NCBI GenBank assembly: GCA_964482495.1
Contig: CAYZXS010000021.1
Span: 1-64,000, forward strand
DNA from: J029 sp964482495
GTDB lineage: Bacteria > Planctomycetota > UBA1135
Length of the DNA stretch: 64,000 bases
Reading direction: 5' to 3'
A program made the translations under genes and the position numbers. The notes under the pieces are model-generated. The model was not told the DNA's origin. It did not search any database and saw only the letters and a program-made list of their open reading frames with translations. Position 1 is the stretch's first letter. Every line of letters begins with the position of its first letter. Shown here piece after piece: positions 1 through 8,898 of this stretch.

Positions 1-376
1 CTCGACTGCAGCCTCCCGTAGGAGTCCGGGCAGTGTCTCAGTCCCGATGTGGGCGGCCATCCTCTCAGACCGCCTAGCCGTCGTAGCCTTGGTGAGCCGT
101 TACCTCACCAACAAGCTGATAGCCCATGACCCTCTCCCTGGACAGATGGTCCCGAAGGATCCCAACCTTTACTCGAGGAAACATGAGGTTCCTCGAGACT
201 ATCCGGCATTAGCCACAGTTTCCCGTGGTTATTCCAGTTCCAGGGGCAAGTTAGCCATGTATTACTCACCCTTTTGCCGCTCTACTCGCCCTCCGAAGAG
301 GACTTTCGCGCTCGACTTGCATGCCTAATCCACGCCGCTAGCGTTCACTCTGAGCCAGGATCAAACCCTTCACTTT
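1..376 (-). rRNA. rrs: 16S ribosomal RNA, 5' part (cut by window edge)
   Basis: Read on the minus strand, the 5' end starts near 376 with AAAGTGAAGGGTTTGATCC, the counterpart of the universal bacterial 16S start and 27F site. It continues to the 338R-type block (ACTCCTACGGGAGGCTGCAG) at the window edge, so only roughly the first 376 nt are present. The stretch just after the 27F site (GCGTGGATTAGGCATGCAAG) and the GGCTGCAGTCGAG form are characteristic of Planctomycetota, which is the main taxonomic evidence in the window. The exact 5' end is inferred by alignment to memory of E. coli position 1 and could be off by a few bases. Confidence 0.97.
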
Positions 377-719
377 GTTGTTCTGAGCGAGCCCGAAGGC
401 CCGTTCATCTGGGTTTGTTTCTTGGGTGGCTCAATCACCTCAAGCGGACAAGGTCATCCTTGTTTTCAAGGAACGGAGAGCGGCGCGTTGCCGCCTCGTT
501 AAGTCTTTGGCCGGTGCCTCGCGGGCGAACCGGCGCAACATTCTACGGGGCCTACCGTCCTCGTCAAGCGTTCTAGGAAGCTTTTGAGGATTTCGAAGGA
601 TCTTCTGGGGTTCGGCCCCGTCCCCAACATGGGCTGTTTCATCCACGTCGGGCGGAATATCGTAGGGATCCCGATAGGCAAGTCAACCCTTTCCCCCGGA
701 TCTTCCAAACCTTTGGCCC
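377..719. other. rRNA leader and divergent intergenic region
   Basis: This gene-free stretch separates the 16S gene (minus) from the NAD(P)HX epimerase gene (plus). The part from about 377 to 533 would be the transcribed rRNA leader. It includes a short inverted element (CCTTGAAAACAAGG) that may take part in pre-16S processing. The rest holds the rRNA promoter and whatever drives the plus-strand gene; no clear plus-strand promoter was seen. The short open frames here have no credible coding character. Confidence 0.6.
540..567 (-). promoter_or_regulatory. Sigma-70-type rRNA promoter
   Basis: On the minus strand TTGACG (567-562) and TAGAAT (545-540) are separated by 16 bp, close to the sigma-70 consensus and the best -35/-10 pair in the window. 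It lies about 165 bp upstream of the 16S 5' end, a normal position for an rRNA operon promoter, giving a leader of about 155 nt. Confidence 0.75.
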
Positions 720-1403
720 ATGACCACTTGGAGCTGCTCCGAGACCGCCGCTTTCGACCTCCATCTGCAGCAGGATTGCGGCATCCCAGCCTCCCTCCTG
801 ATGGAGAACGCTGGCTCTGCGCTCGCGCGGTCCTCCCGCTCCTTGGCCCAGGAGCGCGGCTGCGCCGGGATCCTGGTCGTCGCTGGCCCCGGGAACAACG
901 GCGGTGACGGCCTGGTCGCTGCCCGGCAGCTCGCCCAGGACTATCCCGTCGAGGTCGTGGCCCCCCTCGGCCTGCCCCGCCCCGACCCCGCGCAGGCGGC
1001 AGGCCTCGCCCTGCAAGGCGCCCGGGGACTCTCCGTGCCCTGCCAGGAGGGCCCGCTCCCCGCTCCCCTCCGCGACGACCTGCTCGTCGTCGACGCCCTC
1101 TTCGGCACCGGCCTCGCCCGGCCGCTCTCGGGCCGGGCCGCAGCAGCCGTGGCCGCCATCAACGCCAGTGGCTGCCCGGTCCTCGCCGTGGATCTCCCCA
1201 GCGGGCTGGACGGCGACTCTGGACGGATCCTCGGGAGCGCCGTCAAAGCGGGCTGGACCCTGAGCTTCGTCGCGCCCAAGCACGGCTTCCGGCGCGGGGA
1301 CGGCCCCGCCCACTGCGGGCGGATCCAGACCGCGGGGATCGGCGTCAGCGCGGCTTACGCCGCCGATTGGCTGCGGCAGGCCCGTGAGGGCGCCCGGCGC
1401 TGA
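720..1403 (+). CDS. nnrE: NAD(P)H-hydrate epimerase (YjeF N-terminal domain)
   Basis: The 227-residue protein matches the stand-alone YjeF_N domain that interconverts the R and S forms of hydrated NAD(P)H, so that a separate dehydratase can repair them. Visible signatures are the N-terminal GIPASLLMENAG segment, the PGNNGGDGLVAARQL nucleotide-binding loop at about 59-73, and VDALFGTGL followed by AVDLPSGLDGDSG. The ADP-dependent dehydratase half found in many bacterial fusions is absent, so the partner enzyme must be encoded elsewhere. The start is the first ATG; no Shine-Dalgarno is apparent. It is divergent from the rRNA operon and converges on the L,D-transpeptidase gene with a 7 bp gap. 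Confidence 0.9.
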   Translation: MTTWSCSETAAFDLHLQQDCGIPASLLMENAGSALARSSRSLAQERGCAGILVVAGPGNNGGDGLVAARQLAQDYPVEVVAPLGLPRPDPAQAAGLALQGARGLSVPCQEGPLPAPLRDDLLVVDALFGTGLARPLSGRAAAAVAAINASGCPVLAVDLPSGLDGDSGRILGSAVKAGWTLSFVAPKHGFRRGDGPAHCGRIQTAGIGVSAAYAADWLRQAREGARR

Positions 1404-1410
1404 CTCGGCC

Positions 1411-2637
1411 TCAGGCGCGGATCTCGACGGTCGAGCCGCGGGGAATCAGCTCGAAGAGCTGCTCGACCTCGCCGTTGATCATCCGGACGCAGCCCGCGGA
1501 CTCGTGGGCTCCGACCTGGTCGTCGCAGTTGTTGCCGTGAATGCCGTAGGCCGGGTCCTCTTCGAAACCGATCCAGCGGCTGCCGAGGCGGTGATCGGGG
1601 TGACCATAGGGCACCGGAGGGTTCAGGCCGTAGTCGACCGGCTCCTCGAGGAAGTCCTTGAGGGTGAAGACACCGATCGGGGTCTCCGAGCCGGGCTTGC
1701 CGAAGCTCACCTCGTAGAGGTGGATCGGCGTGTCGCCGGCGTAGAGCGCCAGCACGCACTGGCTCCGCAGGGCGAGCAGGCGCAGCGGCTGCATCGGGAT
1801 GTGCAGGGTCTCGTCCAGGCGGATCCGGTCCGAGCTCTTGCGGTTGAATTCCATCATCCAGCCGAATCGGAGCGGCACCCCCCGCTTCCGATACTTGCCG
1901 CCGATCCGGTCGAGGCTGTCTCCCGAGACCACGGTGTAGTCCTCCTGCGCCATCCAGGTCCGGGCCCGGGCGCGGAGGGTGGCGGCGTAGGCCTGCAGGC
2001 CCAGGATCCGCTCCCGGTCGTAATCGTCCGCTTCCATGGTCTCGAGGAGGCGCCCCAGGGCCGGACCGGCGACGGCGTCCTGCTGCGTCCGCAGCCCCTC
2101 GTCCACGAGCGCCTCGGTCCAAGAGAGCCAGGCTGGCCCTCGAACGGAGGAGCGCTGGAGCGCTCGTTCCAGGCCGGCGAGGCCGTCAGCGGCGAAGGCC
2201 TGGGCGTAGCCTGCAAAGTCAGGACCGCAGGCCTGCGGAACCTCGATCCGGAGCTGCGCGGCGTAGGCGCCCGCCTGACCGTCCCAAATCGTGGAGAAGG
2301 CCTGGATGGCCTCGGCGAGGGCGGGAGAAGCGGAGAGGGAGGCTCCCCGATCGAGCCCGCGATGCCACTGGTCGAGGACTTTCAGTCCTTCGGTGGCGGG
2401 CTGCGGGGAGGGCGAGGGAGGCGGCGGCGATTCCACCGCAGGGGCGGTCTCCGGGGCGTTCGAGGCCGCGGCGCCCTGCTCGCTGGTGCCGGGACCGGGG
2501 TCACCCTCCAACGAGGTGTGGACCACCCCACCGGTCTCCCCCGCTCCGGCGGCTTCCACCCCCTGCTCCTCGGGCCAGAACTTCCACGCGATGGCGGCGA
2601 CGGCGAGGATGAGGAACAACGGCAGGAACTTCTTCAC
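1411..2637 (-). CDS. L,D-transpeptidase with LysM-like domain (YkuD family)
   Basis: This envelope enzyme would cross-link or modify peptidoglycan. The GTG start at 2637 is chosen because it begins a clean membrane segment (VKKFLPLFLILAVAAIAW); the longer open frame upstream is low-quality sequence. After a Pro/Ala-rich linker and an alpha-helical middle region comes a LysM-like motif (YTVVSGDSLDRIGGKYRKRG). The C-terminal YkuD catalytic domain carries YGIHGNN and, further on, SAGCVRM, the HG...S-x-GC-x-R signature with the catalytic Cys. The encoded length is 408 aa. A CAGAAT hexamer lies 6 nt before the GTG, resembling the start-proximal -10 elements found elsewhere in the window. Confidence 0.9.
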   Translation of the reverse strand: MKKFLPLFLILAVAAIAWKFWPEEQGVEAAGAGETGGVVHTSLEGDPGPGTSEQGAAASNAPETAPAVESPPPPSPSPQPATEGLKVLDQWHRGLDRGASLSASPALAEAIQAFSTIWDGQAGAYAAQLRIEVPQACGPDFAGYAQAFAADGLAGLERALQRSSVRGPAWLSWTEALVDEGLRTQQDAVAGPALGRLLETMEADDYDRERILGLQAYAATLRARARTWMAQEDYTVVSGDSLDRIGGKYRKRGVPLRFGWMMEFNRKSSDRIRLDETLHIPMQPLRLLALRSQCVLALYAGDTPIHLYEVSFGKPGSETPIGVFTLKDFLEEPVDYGLNPPVPYGHPDHRLGSRWIGFEEDPAYGIHGNNCDDQVGAHESAGCVRMINGEVEQLFELIPRGSTVEIRA

Positions 2638-2966
2638 CGCTGCATTCTGCCGCTGGTAGATGCTCGAAACAAGCGGCCCCGGATGGGATTTTCCGCCGCG
2701 GGCGGAGCGAGCAGGGAACGCCGGACAAGAAGCAACCCCGCCGAACCCGGGGTTCGGCGGGGCTCCGCTTCCGCGACGGCGGCAAGGGGGAAGAGGCAGG
2801 TAAGTCCCTGCAATCAAGGTGGGTGCTGCCTGGTTCGGTTTACCCGCTCCAGAGTCAGGCGCCCAGGTAAGAACTGTCGGACTCCCGGCCTGTGTCCCCT
2901 GGCTTTCGCCGCGAAACACACTCCGACTGTAGCACTCAGGAATGCCGTTGCAACTCGAATTCTGGC
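2638..2966. other. Intergenic region between ileS and the transpeptidase gene
   Basis: These 329 bp separate two minus-strand genes and hold no convincing gene. They contain a long perfect inverted repeat (annotated separately) and, next to the downstream GTG, the hexamer CAGAAT (2649-2644 on the minus strand). That is one mismatch from TANNNT and sits 6 nt before the start, so it may be a leaderless-type promoter for the transpeptidase. Nothing else was recognised. Confidence 0.5.
2736..2762 (-). terminator. Hairpin downstream of ileS
   Basis: A perfect inverted repeat (CCCCGCCGAACCC and its complement, 13 bp arms, 1 nt between them) would fold to about a 12 bp GC-rich stem. On the minus strand it is followed by GTTGCTTCTT, a weak U-rich tail. 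It is a plausible terminator for ileS, but it is about 200 bp past the stop and the tail is poor. Confidence 0.5.
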
Positions 2967-5900
2967 TCAGGCAGCCCCGCCTTCCGCGACCCCGATCCAG
3001 AGCTGGATCTCGCGCTCGCCGGGCAGGCTCCACTGCTTGCCAGGACCCTCTCCGGCGCCCGGCTCGGTCCAGGTCAGACCGCCCGGCGCCAAGACTTCAT
3101 CGGCGATCCAAGCGGAGTGGCCCTCGAGCAAGGCGCGGGTCTCCCCGTCGGCGGCGATGCGCAACCAGATGCGGTCGCTGACCTCGAGACCGTTCTCCCG
3201 GCGCGTGTTCTGGATCCGGTTGATGACCTCCCGGGCCAGCCCTTCGGCCTCCAACGAGGGACTGATCTCCGTGACCAGGCCGAGCGTGACGTCGCCGTCG
3301 GTGGCGGCCTCCAGGCCTTCGACGCTCAGCGTCTCCAGCACCACGTCTTCGCCGCTCAGCTCATAGGCGGTCTCCCCGACCTCGACGAGGGTGCTCCCTC
3401 CGCTCTGCAGGGCGAACAGCACCTCACGGCCGAGGCCTGCGATGGCGCCGGCGAGGGCCTTCATGTCCTTCCCGGCGCGCTTCCCCAGGCGCGGGAAGTT
3501 CGGCTTGGCGCGGACCTGCAGGAAGTCGGGAGTGCCCTCCACCCACTCGATCTCCTTGACGTTCAGCTCCTCGAGCAAGGCGGCCTGGTAGTGCCGCGGA
3601 CTGATCTCGAGCTTGTCCTCGTTGGCGACGTGCAGGATCAGCTTCGAGAGGGGTTGGCGCACCCGGATCTGCACCCGCTCGCGGACCGCCCGGCCGAGGG
3701 TCGCGGCGCGCAGCACGGGGCTCATCGCCGCTTCCAGAGCCGGGTCGACGTCGGTCGCCGGATCGAAGCTGGCATCCTCGGCGTCGTCGGGGTCAGGGAA
3801 GCGCTGCAGGTGGACGCTGCCCTCGTCGGGGCAGAGCTCCTGCCAGACGGCGTCGGCCAGATAGGGCACCACCGGCGCCGCCATCCGCGCGAGGGCGTGG
3901 AGCACCTCGTAGAGCGTGGCGAAGGCGGCCTCCTGCAGCTCCGGTCCCTCCGCGCCCCAGAAGCGGCGGCGGTTGCGCCGGATGTACCAGTTGGACAGTT
4001 CGTCGACGATGAAGCGCTCCAGCGCCCGCAGCGCCTCGGCCGGCGACAGCTCGCTCCAGGCCTGCACGCACTCGGAGGCGGCGCGGGCCGCCCGGGAGAG
4101 GATCCAGCGGTCGATGGCGGGCCGCTGCGATCGGGCCGACCGCTCGCGGCCAGGCTCCCAGCCTTCGGTCCGGGCGTAGAGGGCGAAGAAGTCGTAGCTC
4201 GAGCCGAGGGTGCCGAGCACGCGACGACGCACCTCGGCGATGGCCTGGTCGTCGTAGCGGCGGGAGAGGTGCGCCGCCCCGCCGGCGAGCAGGCTCCAGC
4301 GGATCGCGTCCACGCCGTGAGTGTCGATGGCCTCCCAGGGATCGACGGTGTTGCCGAGCCGCTTGGACATCTTCTGGCCGTCCTTGTCCAGCAGCAGGCC
4401 GTTCACCAGGCAGGAGCGGTAGGCGCTGCCCGGCCTCAAGCGCGGCAGCGGCTCTCCCCACAGCTCGCCGGACTGCCACAGCTCCTGGTCCACGGTGGTC
4501 AGGAAGGTGGAGATGGCGTGCAGGGTGTAGAACCAGCCGCGGGTCTGGTCCAGCCCCTCGGCGATGAAGTCCGCCGGGAACTGCTCCGCCACCAGTTCGC
4601 GGTTCTCGAAGGGCCAGTGGTACTGCGCCAGCGGCATCGAGCCGCTGTCGAACCAGCAGTCGATGACCTGCGGCACGCGCCTCATCGTCCCCGGGCAATC
4701 CGGGCTGGCGCAGGGGAAGCCAATCTCGTCGACCACCGGCCGGTGGGGATCGAAGCCCTCGGGCAGGCCGCCAGTCAGCTCCCCGAGCTCGCGGAAGCTC
4801 TCGACGCAGTGCCAGTGGCCCTCGTCCCGGTCGCACATCCAGACCGGCAGGGGCGTGCCCCAGTAGCGGTCGCGGGAGAGCGCCCAGTCGATGTTGTTCT
4901 CCAGCCACTCGCCGAAGCGGCCCTCGCCGATCTCGGCGGGCGCCCACCGGATGCCGCGGTTCTCCTCGACCATGCGGTCCTTGTACTCCGTGGTGCGGAG
5001 GAACCAGGCCGGGGCCGGGAAGTAGATCAGCGGCGTCTCGCAGCGCCAGCAGTGCGGGTAGCTGTGGCGGTACTGCGCGCGCCTCAGCAGCCGGCCGCGG
5101 CGCTTGAGGTCGTCGCCCAGGGCCTTGTTGGCGTCGCGGAAGAAGGTGCCCGCCGGCACGCCGGCGACCTCGCACAGCAGGCGGGAGTCCTCCCCCACCG
5201 CGAGGGTCGCTTGGATGCCCTCGCTGATCGCCAGGCGGTAGTCGTCGGCGCCGTAGGGCGCCAGGTGGACCACGCCGGTCCCATCCTCGGCGCTGACGTA
5301 GTCGTCGGCGAGCACGATGTGGACCCGGCTGCCCTCGTGGACGACGCGGCCGCCCTCGAAGTGGAACAGCGGCTCGTAGGACAGGCCGGCGAGGTCGGCG
5401 CCGTCCACCTCGCCGAGCGGCTCATAGCCATCCTCGCCGAAGACCTCGGCGGCCTTGTCGGCCAGGAGCACGAAGCGGCCGGCCTCCGTGCCCACCACCG
5501 TGTAGCGCAGGTCGGCGTTGACGCAGGCGCCCATGTTCGAGGGCAGGGTCCAGGGCGTGGTGGTCCAGGCCACGAGGGCGGCGCCCTCCAGCAGGGCGGC
5601 GTTGGGGTCGGCGCCGAAGCGCTCGGCGACGCCCTTGAGCGGGAAGCTGACCCAGACCGAGGGGTCGTCGAGGTCCTGGTAGCCCTGCCCGACCTCGTGG
5701 CTGCTCAGGCCAGTGCCGCAGCGGCCGCACCACGGCAGCACCTTGTGGCCGCGGTAGAGCAGGCCGTTCTTGGCGAAGCGCGACAGCAGGAACCAGACCG
5801 ACTCGACGTAGTCGGCGTGGAAGGTGACGTAGGGGTGGTCGTAATCGAGCAGGAAGCCGATCCGGTTCGACAGCCGCTCCCACTCCTCCTTGAAGGTGAA

Positions 5901-6278
5901 GACCGAGTCCCGGCAGGCCTCGTTGAAGCGGCGGATGCCGAGCTCCTCGATCTCCGGCTTGCCGCTGATGCCCAGCTCCTTCTCGACCTGGAGCTCGACC
6001 GGCAGGCCGTGGGTGTCCCAGCCGGCCTTGCGCATCACCCGCTCGCCGCGCATGGCGTGGAAGCGGCAGACCGCGTCCTTGAGGGTCCGGGCCAGGATGT
6101 GGTGGATGCCGGGCTTGCCGTTGGCGGTGGGCGGGCCTTCGTAGAAGACGAAAGCGGGCGCCTGCTCCCTTCCAGCGGTGCTGGCGTGGAGCAGGTCGTG
6201 GCGTTCCCAGCCCTCCAGGATCCGCCGCTCGAGGGCGTCGGTCTGGTCGAGGAACTCGCGGCTCAGCGGCTCGAACAT
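2967..6278 (-). CDS. ileS: Isoleucyl-tRNA synthetase, long type-2 form
   Basis: This 1103-residue class I aminoacyl-tRNA synthetase charges tRNA-Ile. Landmarks are the HIGH-type motif in PPTANGKPGIHHI near residue 50, the editing domain (connective peptide 1) with WTTTPWTLPSN, and the KMSKR loop (DGQKMSKRLGN). An anticodon-binding domain follows. The length and the extended C-terminal region of about 250 residues resemble the eukaryote-like type 2 family (IleS2) rather than the roughly 930-residue E. coli form. Some members of that family are naturally insensitive to mupirocin; that trait is family knowledge, not visible here. The start ATG lies 8 nt after a TACAAT hexamer, so the mRNA may be leaderless or nearly so. 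Confidence 0.97.
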   Translation of the reverse strand: MFEPLSREFLDQTDALERRILEGWERHDLLHASTAGREQAPAFVFYEGPPTANGKPGIHHILARTLKDAVCRFHAMRGERVMRKAGWDTHGLPVELQVEKELGISGKPEIEELGIRRFNEACRDSVFTFKEEWERLSNRIGFLLDYDHPYVTFHADYVESVWFLLSRFAKNGLLYRGHKVLPWCGRCGTGLSSHEVGQGYQDLDDPSVWVSFPLKGVAERFGADPNAALLEGAALVAWTTTPWTLPSNMGACVNADLRYTVVGTEAGRFVLLADKAAEVFGEDGYEPLGEVDGADLAGLSYEPLFHFEGGRVVHEGSRVHIVLADDYVSAEDGTGVVHLAPYGADDYRLAISEGIQATLAVGEDSRLLCEVAGVPAGTFFRDANKALGDDLKRRGRLLRRAQYRHSYPHCWRCETPLIYFPAPAWFLRTTEYKDRMVEENRGIRWAPAEIGEGRFGEWLENNIDWALSRDRYWGTPLPVWMCDRDEGHWHCVESFRELGELTGGLPEGFDPHRPVVDEIGFPCASPDCPGTMRRVPQVIDCWFDSGSMPLAQYHWPFENRELVAEQFPADFIAEGLDQTRGWFYTLHAISTFLTTVDQELWQSGELWGEPLPRLRPGSAYRSCLVNGLLLDKDGQKMSKRLGNTVDPWEAIDTHGVDAIRWSLLAGGAAHLSRRYDDQAIAEVRRRVLGTLGSSYDFFALYARTEGWEPGRERSARSQRPAIDRWILSRAARAASECVQAWSELSPAEALRALERFIVDELSNWYIRRNRRRFWGAEGPELQEAAFATLYEVLHALARMAAPVVPYLADAVWQELCPDEGSVHLQRFPDPDDAEDASFDPATDVDPALEAAMSPVLRAATLGRAVRERVQIRVRQPLSKLILHVANEDKLEISPRHYQAALLEELNVKEIEWVEGTPDFLQVRAKPNFPRLGKRAGKDMKALAGAIAGLGREVLFALQSGGSTLVEVGETAYELSGEDVVLETLSVEGLEAATDGDVTLGLVTEISPSLEAEGLAREVINRIQNTRRENGLEVSDRIWLRIAADGETRALLEGHSAWIADEVLAPGGLTWTEPGAGEGPGKQWSLPGEREIQLWIGVAEGGAA

Positions 6279-6286
6279 GGCGGGGG

Positions 6287-6292
6287 ATTGTA
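6287..6292 (-). promoter_or_regulatory. -10 element TACAAT upstream of ileS
   Basis: TACAAT on the minus strand ends 8 nt before the ileS ATG, placing the expected transcription start at or next to the start codon. No good -35 box is visible. Confidence 0.55.
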
Positions 6293-6329
6293 AGGCAAGC
6301 CCGGCGCCGTTCCGGGCCCGCCTCCGCCG

Positions 6330-8762
6330 CTATTCCACCGCGATCCGGTCGAGGAGCAGGGCCCGGAACAGCAGCAGGAAGCCGGCCTGGCTCCAGCCGC
6401 GATAGTGAGGCCGGAAGCCGAACAGGTGGACGGTGCCGTCGCCGTGACCGACCCGAAGCCACGCCGGCTTCCCGGCGACGGCCTCGGGGTGGACCATGGC
6501 GCCCGAGAGCAGGGTCCGCGTCGGCGCCCACCGGAGCAGGACCTCGACCTGCGGCGATCCTCCTTCCTCCTGCTCCTCCTCGAGCACCCAGGCGTGGGAC
6601 CGGGAGAAGAGCACCGGCACGGACGCCGGCAAGCCAGTGGTCAGGCGGTGCGGCTCGGGCACGGTCCGGACCACCGAGCCCGGGCACCGGAACTCGGGGT
6701 CCGCGGCGGCGGCGTCGACGAGTGGCATGCCAAAGAGCTCGACCGCCCAGCCGCTGCTGGAGCCCACCGCCACCAGCTGCCCGCCAGCGCGCACGAACTC
6801 CTCGACCGCGACCGCGCCCTCGGGGTCGAGGCCGTCCGCGAACTCCGCCGGGAGGCTGCCCCGGCGCCGGCCCTGGTCCAGGCTGCGCGGGCTCAGACTG
6901 GGCAGGATCAGCACATCGAGCAGCTCCCCGAGCCTGCCGGCCCGCAGCATCTCGTTGCGCACGCGGACGTAGGGCACACCGAACTCGTCGAGCACCCAGC
7001 GCATCCAGCCCTCGTCCATGCTGCCGCTCCACGGCGCGTAGAGGCCGATCCGCGGCGGCGCCCCGCCCGGGTCCGGGGCCAGGGAGAGGCCGCCCGCGCT
7101 CGCTGAGGCCTTCACCCCCTGGCCGTTGCTCATGGCGTGGAACAGCGCCCGCCAGGTGTCGGAGTCAAGCGCGTCCATGCCGGCGCCGCCGTCCTGACGG
7201 CCCGGGAATCCCGCCACCGCTCTTTCGGCGTCTCGGACCGCCGACCAGGCGCCCTCGAGCTCGCCGCGGACCTCCACCCGCCGCAGCCCGAAGAGCAGCG
7301 GCAAGGTCCAGCCAGCGACGTCATAGGGTGAATCCCCTACCGGGAAGCTCTGGAGGGCGAACAGATCCTGGACGTGGGTGGCGTAGGGCTGATCCATCGG
7401 GATCACGATCGTCCCTGCCGGGTATTCCCGACCGTCCGCGCGCAGCGGACCGTCCGCGACGTGGAGCTCCACGCCAGTGAGCAGCAGGATCTCCGCCAGG
7501 CGCCGGGCTGCCCCAAGGTCGCGGTTGTCCGAGGGGACCAGCCAGGCGCGGGCGGGCAAGCCCCGGGCCCGCTCGACGTTGCGCCGGGCGGCCTCGAGGG
7601 AGTTCCGGAGGTACAGCTCCGGCTCCCGGGCCAGGCTGCCCAGCAAGGACCGCGCGAAGGCCAGCTCGTAGTCGATGATGTCCCGCATCCGCCACCAGCC
7701 CCCGGCCCAAGGCCAGGGGAAGCGGTGCGAGGGCGCGTATCCGCCTTCGATCCCGCGCGGCGCGCGCAGGGAGTCCAGCGGCCGCCACACCGGGGAGGCG
7801 ATGTTCACCGACGCCGCTTCGGTGAGCAGGCCGATCAGGTTGTGGCGGACCGGAACGTTCCGATTCCCCCCGTTCCACCACATGTCGTAGCTGACGCCGG
7901 TGGAGACGCCGGAGAAACCCGCCCTGGTCAGGTCCCAGAGCGCGCGGCTGCCGAGAGCGTCGATCGCGGTGATCACGCCTGGGTCGAGGTTCGGGTTCAG
8001 GGGGTCGCGGAACGGCGGCACGAAGAGCCGCTCGGAGCGGCTCCCTTGTTGGTGGACGTCCCAATAGACCTGCGGGCGCCACTCGGTGTAGAGCAGCCGG
8101 GTGACGATCCGGGTCTCCTCCAGGTTGAGGGCGAACCAATCCCGGTTGTTGTCGTGGCCGGCGTAGTGCTGGTAAAGCTGGGTCAGCGAGCTGCCCTCGT
8201 ACGGCCCGTGGACGTGCTCCCGGTACCAGCTCGACACGTGATCGAGGCCGTCCGGGTTGGTGGAGGGGATCAGCAGGACGACCAGCTGCTCCCGCGCAGC
8301 CTGCCAGAGCGGCTCCTCCGAGGACGCCAGGCGCCAAGCGAGCTCCATCGCCATCTGGGGCGCGGCGGTCTCGGTGGCGTGCATGGCGCAGGAGATCATC
8401 AGGAACAGCTTGCCCTCGGCCAGCGCCCGCTCGACGCTCGCCTCCGGGGAGCGCGGGTCGGCGAGGACCGCGGCGTGGCCACGCAATTCCTCGAGCCGGC
8501 CCAGGTTCCGCTCGGAGGAGATCGTCGCCAAGCAGAAGGGACGACCTTCGGTGGTGGTCCCGACCCGCTCGTAGCGCACCCGCGGCGAGGCCTCCGCGAG
8601 CGCTTCGAAGTACCCGGAGACCTGATCCCAGCCCGGGAGCTGGAAGTCCTCGCCGACCGCGTGCCCGAGGTGCGCGGCGGGATCGGGGAGGGCGCGGCCG
8701 TCCTGGGCGGGCAGGGTGGCGCAAGCAGAGAGGAGGAGGATCGGGGAGAGCGAGCGGAGCAT
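6330..8762 (-). CDS. M14-family zinc carboxypeptidase-like lipoprotein
   Basis: This is an 810-residue exported metallopeptidase. The N-terminus has a lipoprotein signal with LLLSAC, lipid Cys at 14, so the protein should be membrane-anchored outside the cytoplasm. The peptidase domain (about 45-400) shows the zinc motif HATE at H128/E131, the substrate-binding-type segment STNPDG and the third ligand in YWDVHQQG (H237). The C-terminal part (from about 580) resembles a glutamine-amidotransferase-like fold (GLYAPWSGSMDEGWMRWVLD, LDVLILPSLS, VEEFVRAGGQLVAVG). This combination is common in M14 proteins of Bacteroidota and Planctomycetota. The natural substrate cannot be told; an oligopeptide-processing role is inferred. 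Confidence 0.88.
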   Translation of the reverse strand: MLRSLSPILLLSACATLPAQDGRALPDPAAHLGHAVGEDFQLPGWDQVSGYFEALAEASPRVRYERVGTTTEGRPFCLATISSERNLGRLEELRGHAAVLADPRSPEASVERALAEGKLFLMISCAMHATETAAPQMAMELAWRLASSEEPLWQAAREQLVVLLIPSTNPDGLDHVSSWYREHVHGPYEGSSLTQLYQHYAGHDNNRDWFALNLEETRIVTRLLYTEWRPQVYWDVHQQGSRSERLFVPPFRDPLNPNLDPGVITAIDALGSRALWDLTRAGFSGVSTGVSYDMWWNGGNRNVPVRHNLIGLLTEAASVNIASPVWRPLDSLRAPRGIEGGYAPSHRFPWPWAGGWWRMRDIIDYELAFARSLLGSLAREPELYLRNSLEAARRNVERARGLPARAWLVPSDNRDLGAARRLAEILLLTGVELHVADGPLRADGREYPAGTIVIPMDQPYATHVQDLFALQSFPVGDSPYDVAGWTLPLLFGLRRVEVRGELEGAWSAVRDAERAVAGFPGRQDGGAGMDALDSDTWRALFHAMSNGQGVKASASAGGLSLAPDPGGAPPRIGLYAPWSGSMDEGWMRWVLDEFGVPYVRVRNEMLRAGRLGELLDVLILPSLSPRSLDQGRRRGSLPAEFADGLDPEGAVAVEEFVRAGGQLVAVGSSSGWAVELFGMPLVDAAAADPEFRCPGSVVRTVPEPHRLTTGLPASVPVLFSRSHAWVLEEEQEEGGSPQVEVLLRWAPTRTLLSGAMVHPEAVAGKPAWLRVGHGDGTVHLFGFRPHYRGWSQAGFLLLFRALLLDRIAVE

Positions 8763-8898
8763 GTTCGGCGGCCGTCAACGCGGACAGCCGACGCAGCTTC
8801 ACGGCCGCGCGCCTTTCTGTCCAATCGCGGCCGCGCCGACCTAGAATCCCGAATAGCTCGCGCCGCCGTGACGTATCCGCCGGCGAGCCATCCTTGCC

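Noticed and set aside
2892..6293. Plus-strand open frame of 1133 codons opposite ileS
   Set aside because: Shadow frame of a GC-rich gene; composition is repetitive Val/Gly/Ala/Glu/Arg with no domain, while the minus strand encodes a textbook IleS.
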